From Verticillium longisporum (Eukaryota > Ascomycota > Sordariomycetes > Glomerellales > Plectosphaerellaceae), in assembly GCA_019188255.1 (NCBI GenBank), contig JAETXT010000003.1:3720001-3784000 (forward strand): a stretch of DNA of 64,000 nt, in the 5' to 3' direction. The notes under the pieces are model-generated. The model was not told where the DNA came from and ran no database searches. It saw only the letters and a program-made list of their open reading frames with translations. Of this stretch, positions 12,701 to 23,179 are shown piece after piece (position 1 is the stretch's first letter; each line of letters starts with the position of its first letter). Position numbers and translations under genes: made by a program.

Positions 12701-14776
12701 CGTCCAGCGTCTGAGTCGGCTTTCTGGCCCGCCCGGGATGCGGTTATTTTCGATGAAGCGACAGGCAGTCGCTGCATATATGAACAACGGAACCGACGTT
12801 TTGAGCAGGCGGTTGAACTCTGTGACTGTTGGCCAATTAGGAGGCAATATTGCACGACTGCGAATGCCTTCCAACCGGAAACGCAAGAAGCGTTCGATAT
12901 CCTGCTCAACAGAGGGATCAGATACCTCTTCCAATTTAAGCTCACCAACTGTTGACTGGATGCTCTTGAAGCCTTCTCGAATTGGCGGTTCGTTCCTGCT
13001 GGTAATGAAGAAGTTCAGAGGAATTGATGTGATTTTCTTGATCTGTGAGAGCTGGGTGATTATGGCCTTGATATCGTTCTCTCCATCGCACTCATCCAGA
13101 GCGTCAATAACAACAGTCATTGAAGATGCGACGGAGACGTTCTCCAAAGGCTTGAGGACGAGCATCCTGAACTGTTCTCCCAGTGACTTACTCGCGATGT
13201 CGGGATTCCCTTCAATGGTATGTCGCATCTGAGCAGCAGCCGCGGGAAAGCTGCTCGCGAGCTGGGCAGCGATAGTCGGATAGAAGAGGCGAGAACGGCC
13301 GCGGTCACCCTCACCCCTTTTGAAAAAGAAACTGGCAGCTAGAAGCCCCTTTGCAGCCAGTTCCCGAGCGACCGACTGGGCAATCGTCGATTTACCGGTG
13401 CCAGCCTTGCCGTGTAACCAGCAAAGGGGTTCACGATTGGGATCGCACATCCATTCTCTGATGTCGCCAAGCAGTTCCACGCGCGTGCGATCGAGGCACG
13501 CTTCAGCTCCGTTCTCCACATCATCGAATACGGCCCCTGGTACGCAGGAAAGCTGGGCTTTGACGAACAGCTGGCTGTCATTCAGTTTGGGAGTGGTGTT
13601 GCTACTCAGTCAGATGATGTTAAGATCTCGCTTGGGCGTAGGCTTTCTTACGGTATGAGTCGCTTAACTTGTCGTTGGAGTTCGACGTAAAGGGGGTCGG
13701 ACTTGTTGCGGCATTTATTCAGGCCAGAATGATCCGTGTCTATGAGGTATTCTCTTGCATCATGTATGCCACGAGCTGAGATGCGATCGACAACCTAGGT
13801 GTTACTCCATCAGTCGAGGACACACATCATAGATGCATGGTCGGTGAACTTACCAACCCAAGGGAGAGCCAGCCAAGTGTCAAAGGCTTGGCCTCGCAAA
13901 AAGCCAGAAGCTCGGTTTTGCCCCGCCGGGCATCTTTAAGTTTGATCAAGATGTTGAATCGTCTCTCCAGATCCAAAAGTTGATCGTTTCTGTACCTCAG
14001 CATGAGAAGGAGTGTATTGCTGGAACCCAGGATACTGGTCACGGCCGTGACGGTAGCGCCAATGGCCGATAGCGGCGACCCAGATGGGGAGTTCCGAGGA
14101 ATATGACGGCATGGGTGTTGTCGATTATGCCGGATGACCTCTCCCCGTGTGCGCACAGAGCCTGGGCCGTTAGCTTATGATAGTGGTCTTGAATGCAGAA
14201 ACTGTACCTCTTTGATGATGATGCCTCCGAAGCTGTGGCCGATGAACACGATGGGCAAGCACTGATCTCCAGTTAGTCACGGCGCGTAATATGCTGTATA
14301 TCAGGTTGTCCACACGGAGTGCTTTGAAAGATGTTCCGTGAGCTCGGCAATCAGCTGCTCGCCAATCTGTCGCGCAGTCTTGACGGGTGCGTTGATCATC
14401 CAGTCAGAATTATGTGCGTGCATTAGAATTCTCGCTTCAGGGAAATCCTCCTTCAAAATATGCCTCAACAGGTGTACAGGTTGTGTCTTTTCGGTAGAGT
14501 CTCTAGATCGAGGGGGCAGTGCTTCCCATGTTCGTTCGGGGTGTGTACCGAGGCCGTGAACGGCGACGATCCTGGTTCAGTCAGAACGGGCATTCTTCCA
14601 AATAGGATAACCAGGGGAGCCACTAACACAAACTTGGCGTTCTCTGGGTTGGAAATGATGTAGAGGCCATTTGAACGCGCATCCTTGCTCCGACGACGAG
14701 CCTTCTTCAGCTTGGTGTAGACCAGGGCGGCGACAACGCAGAACGTGGTGAACAGCATGGCCCACAAGAACTTCAT
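9718..14776 (-). pseudogene. NLR-type protein: membrane anchor, alpha/beta-hydrolase, NACHT, WD40; frame broken three times
   Basis: This is a fungal STAND/NLR protein of the hydrolase-NACHT-WD40 class. Relatives act in heterokaryon incompatibility and are proposed innate-immune receptors. Exons (minus) are 14776-14628, 14571-14316, 14261-14208, 14161-13854, 13794-13652 and 13604-9718; all splice phases agree. Exon 1 encodes a hydrophobic helix followed by KLKKARRRSK, probably a membrane anchor. Exons 2-5 encode an alpha/beta-hydrolase with VHGLGTHP, the nucleophile elbow GHSFGG and GTPHLG. Exon 6 starts with NACHT: Walker A GKAGTGKST near residue 369 and Walker B VVIDALDEC. WD40-type repeats follow to the end, with the common C-terminal LWIPSEYRP motif. 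Lesions: one base missing at 14079-14081, one extra near 12016-12018, and an in-frame TAG at 10315-10317. About 1598 codons remain if these are ignored. The two indels sit in three-base G/C runs and may be assembly errors. The TAG fits a CAG-to-TAG change and suggests real inactivation, or loss of the last 200 or so residues. Confidence 0.85.
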
Positions 14777-16002
14777 ACTGGTGTTTCTGCGCACCCTTGG
14801 GCGTTATAATGATATACTGTAGTGGAATGCTCGATGCTCTGCTTATGGTCGGTTTGTGAAAAGAGAAAGTGTCAGGCTATGATCGATGCCATCGCGGGGA
14901 TGAGGTAGCCTGACATGGTCGCCACGAACCAAGCAGGCTGCAGGCATGCATGAGCTGCGCACGGAGCTGTGTGCTGGCCAGGCAGAGTGTCGTCATTCAG
15001 TCATCCTTTCCATGGTCATGATGACCGTAGACTGGCTATGCTTTGTCAATCAAGGTAGGCAGGAGGACGAATATCCATCCTGCTTGTTCATTGGATCTCA
15101 TCTGACATACTACGACTTCCCACCATGCGTTTCGATTCGGAGATAAGGATAAGAGACTGCTATTGAATGAAGCCGGCTCCTCGAGACGAGGGTAGTATTG
15201 GCATGTTAGGTCTATATGGATTGGATAAAAAACCCACGGCCGCACTTCCGAAGTTGTTCAGGTACATCCAATTTTCACCAACAACGTCAAGAAGACAGAG
15301 ATAAATCTTGTCGATGATACTACAGCCATCTTCTTATCTCCCATCATTGACCTTAGTTGACTACCTCGCGGTAGTTCAACTTCGCGGCCTGATGTTACTG
15401 GGCGACTCCACCGGGCCGGCTCAACCCGGGCATTGAAGCAAGAGGCGGGGAAGATGGCCGAGCCAACTTCAGGGTCATAACACGAAACCAAAGTCCTATC
15501 GACCTTATCCGAAGGCGAACATGGTCACCCCTTGCCGGGGAGGGGGGGCGTTTGCGGGGACGCCACGCGCCATTCCTCAAGGAGCACATGTTCCCCCACT
15601 CTGGTGCACCTAGATGCAGATGGCGACCAGTGTCGGACGACTGCTTGGCCAGAAGAGGAGGCAACGCCCATGTCGATCTGTCTCGAGAGCGGTTGGTCCG
15701 ATACACCTCGTCGTGGCAGCATACCGATCAGCATTGCGTCGGACTTGTATTGCCTCGCAAGAATCCTGCCGGCGAGCACTAGTGCGTGTAACGTGTGCTT
15801 GGATATCGTACCCCTCCCCCGCATGTCGGCCACAAGAGGTTGACGGACGCCTGCGCGGCTTCAGGGTGGATGGTGTCTTGTTTGACAGCATGGGGTACCA
15901 TGGGGCTTGGTATATACTTCAGCCATTGCCCGGCTCTGGGTCCCCTCCTCGACTGGTTGCCCATTGACATGGCACATTGTTTGTTTTGCCTTGCGACTCA
16001 TC
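14777..16002. other. Divergent intergenic region between the NLR and the OPT transporter
   Basis: About 1.2 kb containing both promoters. Several overlapping open stretches at 15.5-15.97 kb exist in many frames at once, which reflects high GC rather than coding. No gene is recognised. Confidence 0.5.
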
Positions 16003-18782
16003 ATGTCAGCCGACAATGATCGCGTGAGTGGGTTGCCGCACGAGAAGGTAGACCACACCATCGACATTGAGCACGATGACAGGAAGAACGAAATCGACGC
16101 CGAGGACCAGTTCCCCCCCGAGGGCTGGTTCGAACGTCTCAAGGCCGAGTATACTGGTCAGCACGGGGCGAGACGCTGCCGGCCGGCTGCGATCCGGATC
16201 GCATGGTGGCCGCCATTCTGACCCTCAACGAAGACGAGTCGGTCCAGGTTCTCGAGGATCTCCTCGTCAGCCAGAGAGAGGACTACACCATCGATCGCCA
16301 GATGATGGAGCGTCTTCGCGAGCTCATCCGCGGCAACAAGGCCTGCGACATGGAGCAGGGCGAGTGGGCGTACGAGGTCTGCAAGCGTGCCGGCCTGTGT
16401 CACAACTGGTCCCCTTACGCCGAGGTTCGCGCCGTCACGTTGCCCTACGATGATGCCGACGAGGCCTGTGAGAGCTTCCGCGCCTATGTGCTGGGCTACT
16501 TCTGGGTCTGTGTCTGCACAGCGGTCAACACTTGTAAGTTGTCTTCTTACCTCTGAATTCCGAGGCCCAGGGCATTCATCGTATGGCACAAGACTAACAC
16601 AATGATCTTGAAAGTCTTTGCTCCTCGTCAGCCGGGCATTTCGATCCCCGGCTCCGTCGTGCAGCTCCTTCTGGTTCCCATGGGTCGAGGTATGGCCTGG
16701 CTGCTTCCAGACTGGGGCTTCAAGTTCCGCGGTACGCGCTACACGTTGAACCCAGGTCCTTGGACGAGCAAGGAGCAGCTGTTCGCGACCATCATCTTCA
16801 CGGGTGCTTCAAGCATCGGTAATTTCACCGGTCTTCTCGTCCTTCGTATGCCCGTCTTCTTCAACCAGCGCTGGGCTGGCTTCGGCTTCAACCTCATGCT
16901 CGCGCTGGCGAACCAGGTATACGGCCTCGGTATGGCTGGTATCCTACGCCGCCTAGCTGTCTATCCCATCGAAGCCGTGTGGCCCAAGACGCTGCCGACG
17001 CTCGCTCTCAACAGGACGCTCATCAACCAAGACAATAAGCGCGAAAAGGTCAACGGCTGGACCTTGTCACGCTACAGAATGTTCGTCTGGTGTGGCATCA
17101 TCTTCACCATTTACTACTGGATCCCCAACCAATTCTTCGTCGGACTGCGTCTCTTCAACTGGATGACGTGGATCGCGCCGAACAACTTCAATCTCGCCAC
17201 CATCACCGGGTCATACGGCGGCATGGGTTTCAACCCGATCTCGAGCTGGGATCCGAACGCGTCCGGCATCGATGCCATGACGGCCCCCTTCTTTGCCCAG
17301 TTGCAACAGTATGTGATGCGTGTCATCTCTGGCATCATTATTCTCATCATGTACTACAAGAACGCATTTTGGGCCGCTTTCATGCCTATCAACTCGAATG
17401 CCGCCTTTGACAACACTGGCAGTGCCTATAACATTTCCATGGTCCTCAACGACAACCAGCGCCTCGATGTGGACAAGTACCAAGAGTACGGCCCACCGTA
17501 CTATGCCATCGCCAACCTGTTCGTGACGGGCGCCAACTTCATTTACTACACCTTTTCCATTGTCTACGTCTTCACCAAGTACTGGCGCCCCATCAAGAAG
17601 GCGTTCGTCGGCATGGTCGTCAACACTGTGAAGCGCAGGAGCGTCTACACGGGCTTCACAGACGGCCACACGAGAATGATGCGCAAGTACAGAGAGGTGC
17701 CGGAATGGTGGTACGGCTGCGTCTTCGCCTTTGGATTCATTGTCTCCATCATCAGCCTCACGGCCTGGCCGACGCAGACCCCGTGGTGGTCGATTCTTGG
17801 CGTGACAGCCATTGGTGCCCTGCTGACCATCCCCTGGGTTGTCATCGAGTCCATCGCCAGTACCGGTATCCAGCTCAACGTCATTTGGCAAGTCTTGCCC
17901 GGCGTCTGGTTCCCCGGCCAGCCGCTGCCGCAGCTCATCATCCTCATGTTGGGCGCCGCCTTTGAGCAGATGGCAGGCAGCTTCAGCGGCGACCTCAAGT
18001 ACGCGCATTACGCCGGCATACCCCCGCGTGCGGTGTTTCGCGGCCATGTTTCGTCCGTCGTCGTCAACTGCTTCATCTACTGCGCCATCCTCGAGCTTCT
18101 CATGCTCTACGCCAACGAGGACAGCAGCTTCTGCACCTGGGACAACAGGCAGTACATGGTCTGCGCCTACGCCCACTCCATCTGGTCCTCGACCATCCTC
18201 TTCGGCACCTTTGGCACCAACAACATGTTCAAGCTCTACCCCGTCCTGCCGTGGTGCTTCCTCATCGGCGCCCTCCTCGGCGTCGCCTGGATCGTCAGCG
18301 AGAGGACCCTGCCACTCCTGCGCGCTCGCCTCCAGCGCCGCGTCGAGCCCGAGCCCTTTGCCCGCTTCGACCGCTACTTCTGGGTGCCCGCCTCCTCCGT
18401 CATGGCGTGCCTCAACCCGGCCATCGCCCTCTCGGGCGCCCTCAGCTGGGCCGGCAACAACAACCTCACGTACGCGACGCTCGGCATCTACATTGCCTGG
18501 TTCTTTCAGTTCTACCTCAAGCGACGCTATACGGCTTGGTGGGGCAAGTATGCCTACCTCATCTTCGCCGGTCTCAGCGTCGGTGTCGCCGTGTCGGGCC
18601 TCGTCGTCACGCTCGTCTTCTCCTTTGGGGCAGGCCAGGGATATCAATTCGCCTGGTGGGGGAACGAGGTGCCGCGCGCCGGCGTCGACTTTCAACTCTA
18701 CAACAATAACGCCTCGCTGAAGGCGCTGCCCGAGGAGGGGTATTTCGGGTTGCGTCCTGAGCAGTATCCTCTAGATTGGTAG
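16003..18782 (+). CDS. OPT-family oligopeptide transporter, frame broken at 16165-16168
   Basis: This is a proton-coupled plasma-membrane importer of small peptides (OPT family, fungal Opt1/Isp4 type, tetra/pentapeptides or glutathione). Exons are 16003-16533 and 16615-18782. The splice joins VNTF to FAPRQPGISIPGSVVQLLLVP with a GTAAGT donor. Family signatures are the N-terminal DPDRMVAAI region, the SIPGSVVQLLLVP motif, GFNPISSWDPN and KYAHYAGIPPR. About 14 hydrophobic segments follow, and the protein ends in FGLRPEQYPLDW. The frame shifts inside the GGGG run at 16165-16168: one additional G would join EYTGQHG to ETLPAGCDPD as in homologues, giving about 899 residues. An automated caller may start the protein downstream and lose the N-terminus. 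The substrate cannot be decided from sequence. The neighbouring NLR is divergently transcribed. Confidence 0.93.
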
Positions 18783-19224
18783 GGGCTTTTTGAGTTGTGG
18801 CGCTCATGAGACGGGAAGGTTTGGGACGGGTCTCAGTCTATAGGCATATACTGGTGATGATAATGTTTACAAGCCAACATGGGCTTATTAGCATTAAATA
18901 TAGATTTTGGACGGTTGCTTTGGGTATATATCGCCTCCTCTTATAGCTGTGCTATCCCACCCTCCTTGTCCCAGTGTTTTGCGTTCGCCATCGCGCCGTC
19001 GCCGACAGGTTGACACTTTCCACTCATGTCTTTGGCCTACGCCAGCTCGCTTTGGTCGAATGGTTTTAGGAGGTCGCTTCGTGTATGCGAAGTTGATGAC
19101 TTTCGACGAAGACGCCGCGTTCGATAGCCCGCCATCGCATCCTCAAACAGGCGTAGATAGTAGTCGGTTTTGGCGTGCTGTGCCGTTACCCACCCTGGCT
19201 GCAATTCATCTTCAACACAGTTCT
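18783..19224. other. Convergent intergenic spacer
   Basis: This spacer lies between the 3' ends of the OPT transporter (+) and the Pth11-like gene (-). Its first part is AT-rich (about 18840-18910) and probably contains the polyadenylation region. An open minus-strand stretch at 19037-19273 has no recognisable content and overlaps the 3' end of the receptor gene. Confidence 0.5.
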
Positions 19225-20698
19225 TCACGACCAACTTCCATCGGCCCTTTGGTAGGAATCGTCCGATTTCCACGTCGAACCCGCCCCGCTGGACTCGGTC
19301 CCTGTGGTCGGAGGATCCGACTTGCGCTTGGTCTCCTCATTCCGTCGGTCCTGCGTATTCTCCCTCATCTCGATATCTCGTGAACTCCGCACAGAACCGC
19401 GACTGGCCGTTCGGTTGGACGGCGCCGGCGCCGTCCACGTCTGCGTCGAATCGAGCGTAAAATGCGCATGGCCCCGCGTCTCCACAACCTCGGCCTGTGC
19501 TCCGCTCCGCCAGCGGCGCAGGTTCGCTCGGCCGCCGAGCAGCGGCCGCAAGACGGGGATGCAGAGGCACAGCATGGCGCACGTCACTTCGCCTACGGAC
19601 CAGTAGACGGTCCGGGCCATGACCCAGCTGGCGTCGGCGTCAAAGAGGCCGCGGTGGACGGTGCTGATGCGGATGGCCGAGATGATGCAGGTGCTGTGGA
19701 CGGGAGAGAACGACGGTCAGTACTGGTGAGCCAGGAGATATCCAAGTCGGGGTCTGGTATCCTGGAGTGCCATGGTTTAACTCACATGAATCCCAGGCAG
19801 AACACGGCGGTGAGCGTGATCTTTTGGGGCTTCGTCAAGGGCAGCGTCTTGATCAGGGGGAGCGGCATGGCAAAGATGACTACGTCGGTGATGACGTGGA
19901 TGATGCCGTGGGCTAGCCATACCTGCCATCGCGAGGAGCAAAAGTCCTGTCCGATGATTTCCGGATCCCACTGGCTCCTGACTGGCAGGCAGATCACGAT
20001 CGGTGCGATGAAAAAGGCCACGAACCAGCACGCTATGAAACCGAGGAATATGTCGCATATACGCTGGAAAGCCGGGAGAGGAAATGCGCGGCGGTATTGG
20101 AGGATAAATGCGCACTTGAGGATGATAATCGTGAGGTGATATCCCAGGCCAGAGAACCACATGAGCTATTGGGTTGCCATGTCAGATCATGAGTAGGGTG
20201 TTCAGCGTGAGCTCGAGCGGGGACAGCCGAGCTCCGCTGTCGGGGGGATCGTATTCGTTAAGAAGGGACTGACAGTGAGTAATACGGATAGGTGCGAGTC
20301 GGAAACGTCGACGACGTGACGGCCGAGGCCAAACGCGATGGCTGTCCGATCAAGGTCAGCACAGCCATTCTAGGCATGGAAGCGAACTCGTCTTCAAACG
20401 TACCGATAGCAACGCCAATGACACTCACCAGCAGCATCAACTAAGCAAGCAAGCCTGTCAGTCGGCAACGTCACAACGCAGAAATCACTGCGTACAAGAA
20501 GAAGGCATAACGAACCATCGTAGCAGCCACGGCCCAGTCATCGTTACCAAGATTTCGAATAACATGTATGCGAACGTAGAAGCGCAAGCTGACGACTGTG
20601 AGGCATATACAACTCGTTACGACCACGTAAGCGATCAGGCTCGCCGTCATATCGCCCTGTGCTCGGCGCACAAGGTCGTGAGGCCCCGGAGTATCCAT
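19225..20698 (-). CDS. Pth11-like seven-transmembrane protein (fungal rhodopsin/SAT4-type domain)
   Basis: Integral plasma-membrane protein of the large Pth11-related family. Magnaporthe Pth11 senses surface cues, but the roles of most members are unknown. There are five exons on the minus strand: 20698-20516, 20440-20404, 20341-20274, 20165-19786 and 19693-19225. All junctions are in phase, giving 378 residues. The order of features is typical: a short extracellular N-terminus, helix 1, the motif SLRFYVRI-(10)-DDWAVAA, GLGRHVVDVSD after helix 2, LKCAFILQYRRAF, a conserved Trp/Cys-containing loop, and helices 5-7 ending in LCIPVLRPLL. A Ser/Arg/Thr-rich cytoplasmic tail of about 110 residues closes the protein. 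No N-terminal CFEM cysteine domain is present. The 37- and 68-base exons were placed because only this path restores the GLGRH motif, so the exact donor of intron 1 (20515) is the least certain junction. Confidence 0.85.
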
Positions 20699-22020
20699 TT
20701 TGGCAGCTCTCTAAGACGCATTCTGATCGGGTATTCTGCTACCTTCGGAGTCAGGGATGCAGAGTGTTGTCGGACTCGTGGGCGCCCCAGTGCAGCGTTG
20801 TTGAGGCTCGTGATGCTCAGATCAGGCGAATCGATCAAGAGATGTTGGTGATGGCATCGAAGTTGCGAGAGCTGAGCAGGTAGGGACAGGTATATCGGTA
20901 GGCGCGGTAAGGGGTGCCAAGCTCTATACTATTTCTACTCTAGATGTTCAGGCAACGCCCTGACGGCCGCCTGGGACTCCGTGAACCCAAATAGTTCATG
21001 ACGTAGCGCACCTCGCTGAACCAGATGTGGCGGTAGTAGGCATGGGATTCATACGGAAAATGCAGAGCGTAGTCCCTCCCCATATTTCAGAGTTCGGCGG
21101 CTTCGGTTCTTGGGTGTTTGTGGTGTTTTGCTGCACGCTTTGGCCATCAAAGCGTCGCCTTCTTGGGCGAAGGAGCGCCAAGTGGCGTGCTAGCGGTGTG
21201 TGCCGTTTCCGACTAACAGGTAGCCGGGAGGATGGATGAAGCTGCGAGCACAAGTGTCCGCCATGGTTCGCGCGTTCCAAAGAAGGTGATACAAAAACTA
21301 GGAGATATTACCGAGAAAAGAAACGCAGTGGCCTCATTGGGGGAATTGATCGACCGGGTGTTATCACAACTGCACATCCTGAGAGGCGGCACATGTTGCA
21401 CATGCTACGGCCTCGAATGTGCCGCCCGCTCCCCTTTGGCGACTGTGCGCTTGTGGCCCAGAGCTAGGTGAGGATCGTGATGGGATTCTGATGGCTGTCT
21501 GGAGCCAACATGGCGGTGGCGTCTCAGTGGCCAACCATGCGCCTTGTGATGATCCAGCGCTCACAAGCCACATTCCTCCGCACACGGCACACGGGCCGTC
21601 CAGGGGAGCATGCTTGGCAGAGGAAATGGATTTGCCAGGACTAGATGTTGAGGGTCAAGCCTGAACTGTGTGGTTCGCATGGTGATCCCCTGGATTGACA
21701 GAGTGTGGCAGTGGCCATCGTTCAGACAGGTTAGGATATTCCGAGTCACCTACAACGTGTATATAGCAGTCTGGCGACGGCAAGCAGTGATACTATCTGC
21801 ACATGCTGGTGCCGAATGAATTGACAGGCGTAAGTGTAGTTATCGAAACTAGACTTAGCTGGTTGCCCCTATTCGTTCGATCTCTTGTTGTGTCACGATA
21901 TCCAATGTCCTAGCCCCTTCCATCCTCGCCCGTTTATATTATTTCTGATGTCTGCCCTGTGCTTGGTCCCCCCATCCCCCGGCGGTTGGGTCTTCGTAGT
22001 CTTGCTGATGTCCTTATGTT
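20699..22020. other. Intergenic region, no gene recognised
   Basis: Upstream region of the Pth11-like gene. Open stretches are below 100 codons in all frames and match nothing recognisable. Confidence 0.5.
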
Positions 22021-22554
22021 CTAGCTGCCCTTATAGTACCTTTCTGGATGACGTCCCCCTGACTTCGTCTTGAAGGACTGTGAATCCTCAAGATTGGTTA
22101 TGGAGGTTGTCCACTTCGTCTCGACATCGTCAAAGAAACCTACTTTCATAGCTCCCAGCTTGACAAGGCCTTGAATGAACGGGTGCGACTCCTCGTTGGG
22201 TTGGTGGGCCTTCGGAGGTGAAGCTAGGTTGACACAGCTAGGTTGCCCTCGTGACTCGAGGGTTACATCCATCATTCGATCCCCACTGCAGTTGATGGTC
22301 GAGATCCAACAGCTAAGTTCACCGTTACCCCAGGTTTGAACATGCACAACGAACTGCTAGTCGAGTCAGGTCCAGGCGTGGTCAGGTTGCCTTACCTACC
22401 CCTCCATCCGGCAGCTCTCAAGCTGAAGGGTCAATTGGAACATGGTGCACGGGCAGTTCAGATCGTTTGCTGATCCACCACGCGCATAGTCCAGAGGCAT
22501 TGCCATGTGAAGTGGGCCCGGCGATGTTGCAAGTCTGGCTTGAAGCATTGTCAT
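22021..22554 (-). CDS. Unrecognised small two-exon candidate gene
   Basis: I do not recognise this gene. On the minus strand an open stretch from ATG 22554 runs to 22399, and a second long one runs to TAG 22021-22023. Between them are a GTAGGT/GTAAGG donor-like site near 22397 and a CTAGCAG acceptor near 22355. The protein would have about 160 residues with several cysteines (NCPCTMFQ, LESCRM, LSCWIST, NCSGD) and WGNGE. The second exon has coding-like composition and little low-complexity sequence. The two exons are not in phase as written: one extra base in the run of four G (22399-22402 on +) would join them, the same kind of defect seen in other genes here. No signal peptide is visible from the chosen start, and an upstream exon is possible. 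It could also be a non-coding transcript. Confidence 0.35.
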
Positions 22555-23179
22555 AAAGGTCCCTGGCCAATCTGTTGAGCTACAGGCCGTTCCCGTTCCC
22601 AATCAACTGGAAAGGGGGAACTATCAGACGGGTCTGCAATCGAAACCACCCACACACATTCCGATGTCAATTTTCAGTATCGAGCTAGCCGTAACCATGT
22701 GGGGGACGAGTGGATGTTTCCGAAATAAGGTCCTTTGTCTTACATAAAAATCGATGCGCCGCGTCCTGTCGCAAAATATCATGAGCCCACAGACACAACA
22801 TGAGGCTCGTTCCCGAGTTCATCTGCTCTTCTCGAAGAAACCGAAAAGACGGCCGTTCTGTCAGAGAAGAAAGCGAAAAGGGGATGAAAATAGAAAGACA
22901 ACGATCTATCCTATAAACAGGGTTGTCGCCGTTGTTGCTGCCATGTCGTGATCGGCGGCGTTTCCGTCGACTGACTCGGAGCCACGCGTGCTTCTTCCCC
23001 ACCATGAGGCGAAAGACGGGGCCGCCGATTGCGTGCCGATAGAACCGGTCTATCGATGGTATCATCCAGCGAAAATTTCCTGTACGTATAAGATCAAAGT
23101 GAGACGGCTCACTCGCACCGTCTCACAGCACATCGTCCACTCCCAGAACACGGCAACAACCTCCTTCTCGACCAAGATC
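22555..23179. other. Promoter and 5' leader region of the amino-acid permease
   Basis: No gene is seen here. The open frame runs in-phase upstream of the permease ATG to 22988, but its composition and the conserved family N-terminus favour the ATG at 23180. This stretch is therefore read as promoter and leader. Confidence 0.5.

Noticed and set aside
17211..18695. 494-codon minus-strand open frame
   Set aside because: Antisense shadow of the OPT transporter, full of Asp/Glu/Val from GC-rich third positions.
19037..19273. Additional 3' exon or separate gene beside the Pth11-like gene
   Set aside because: It overlaps the receptor's last exon in another frame. The five-exon receptor model is complete without it and no splice site supports it.
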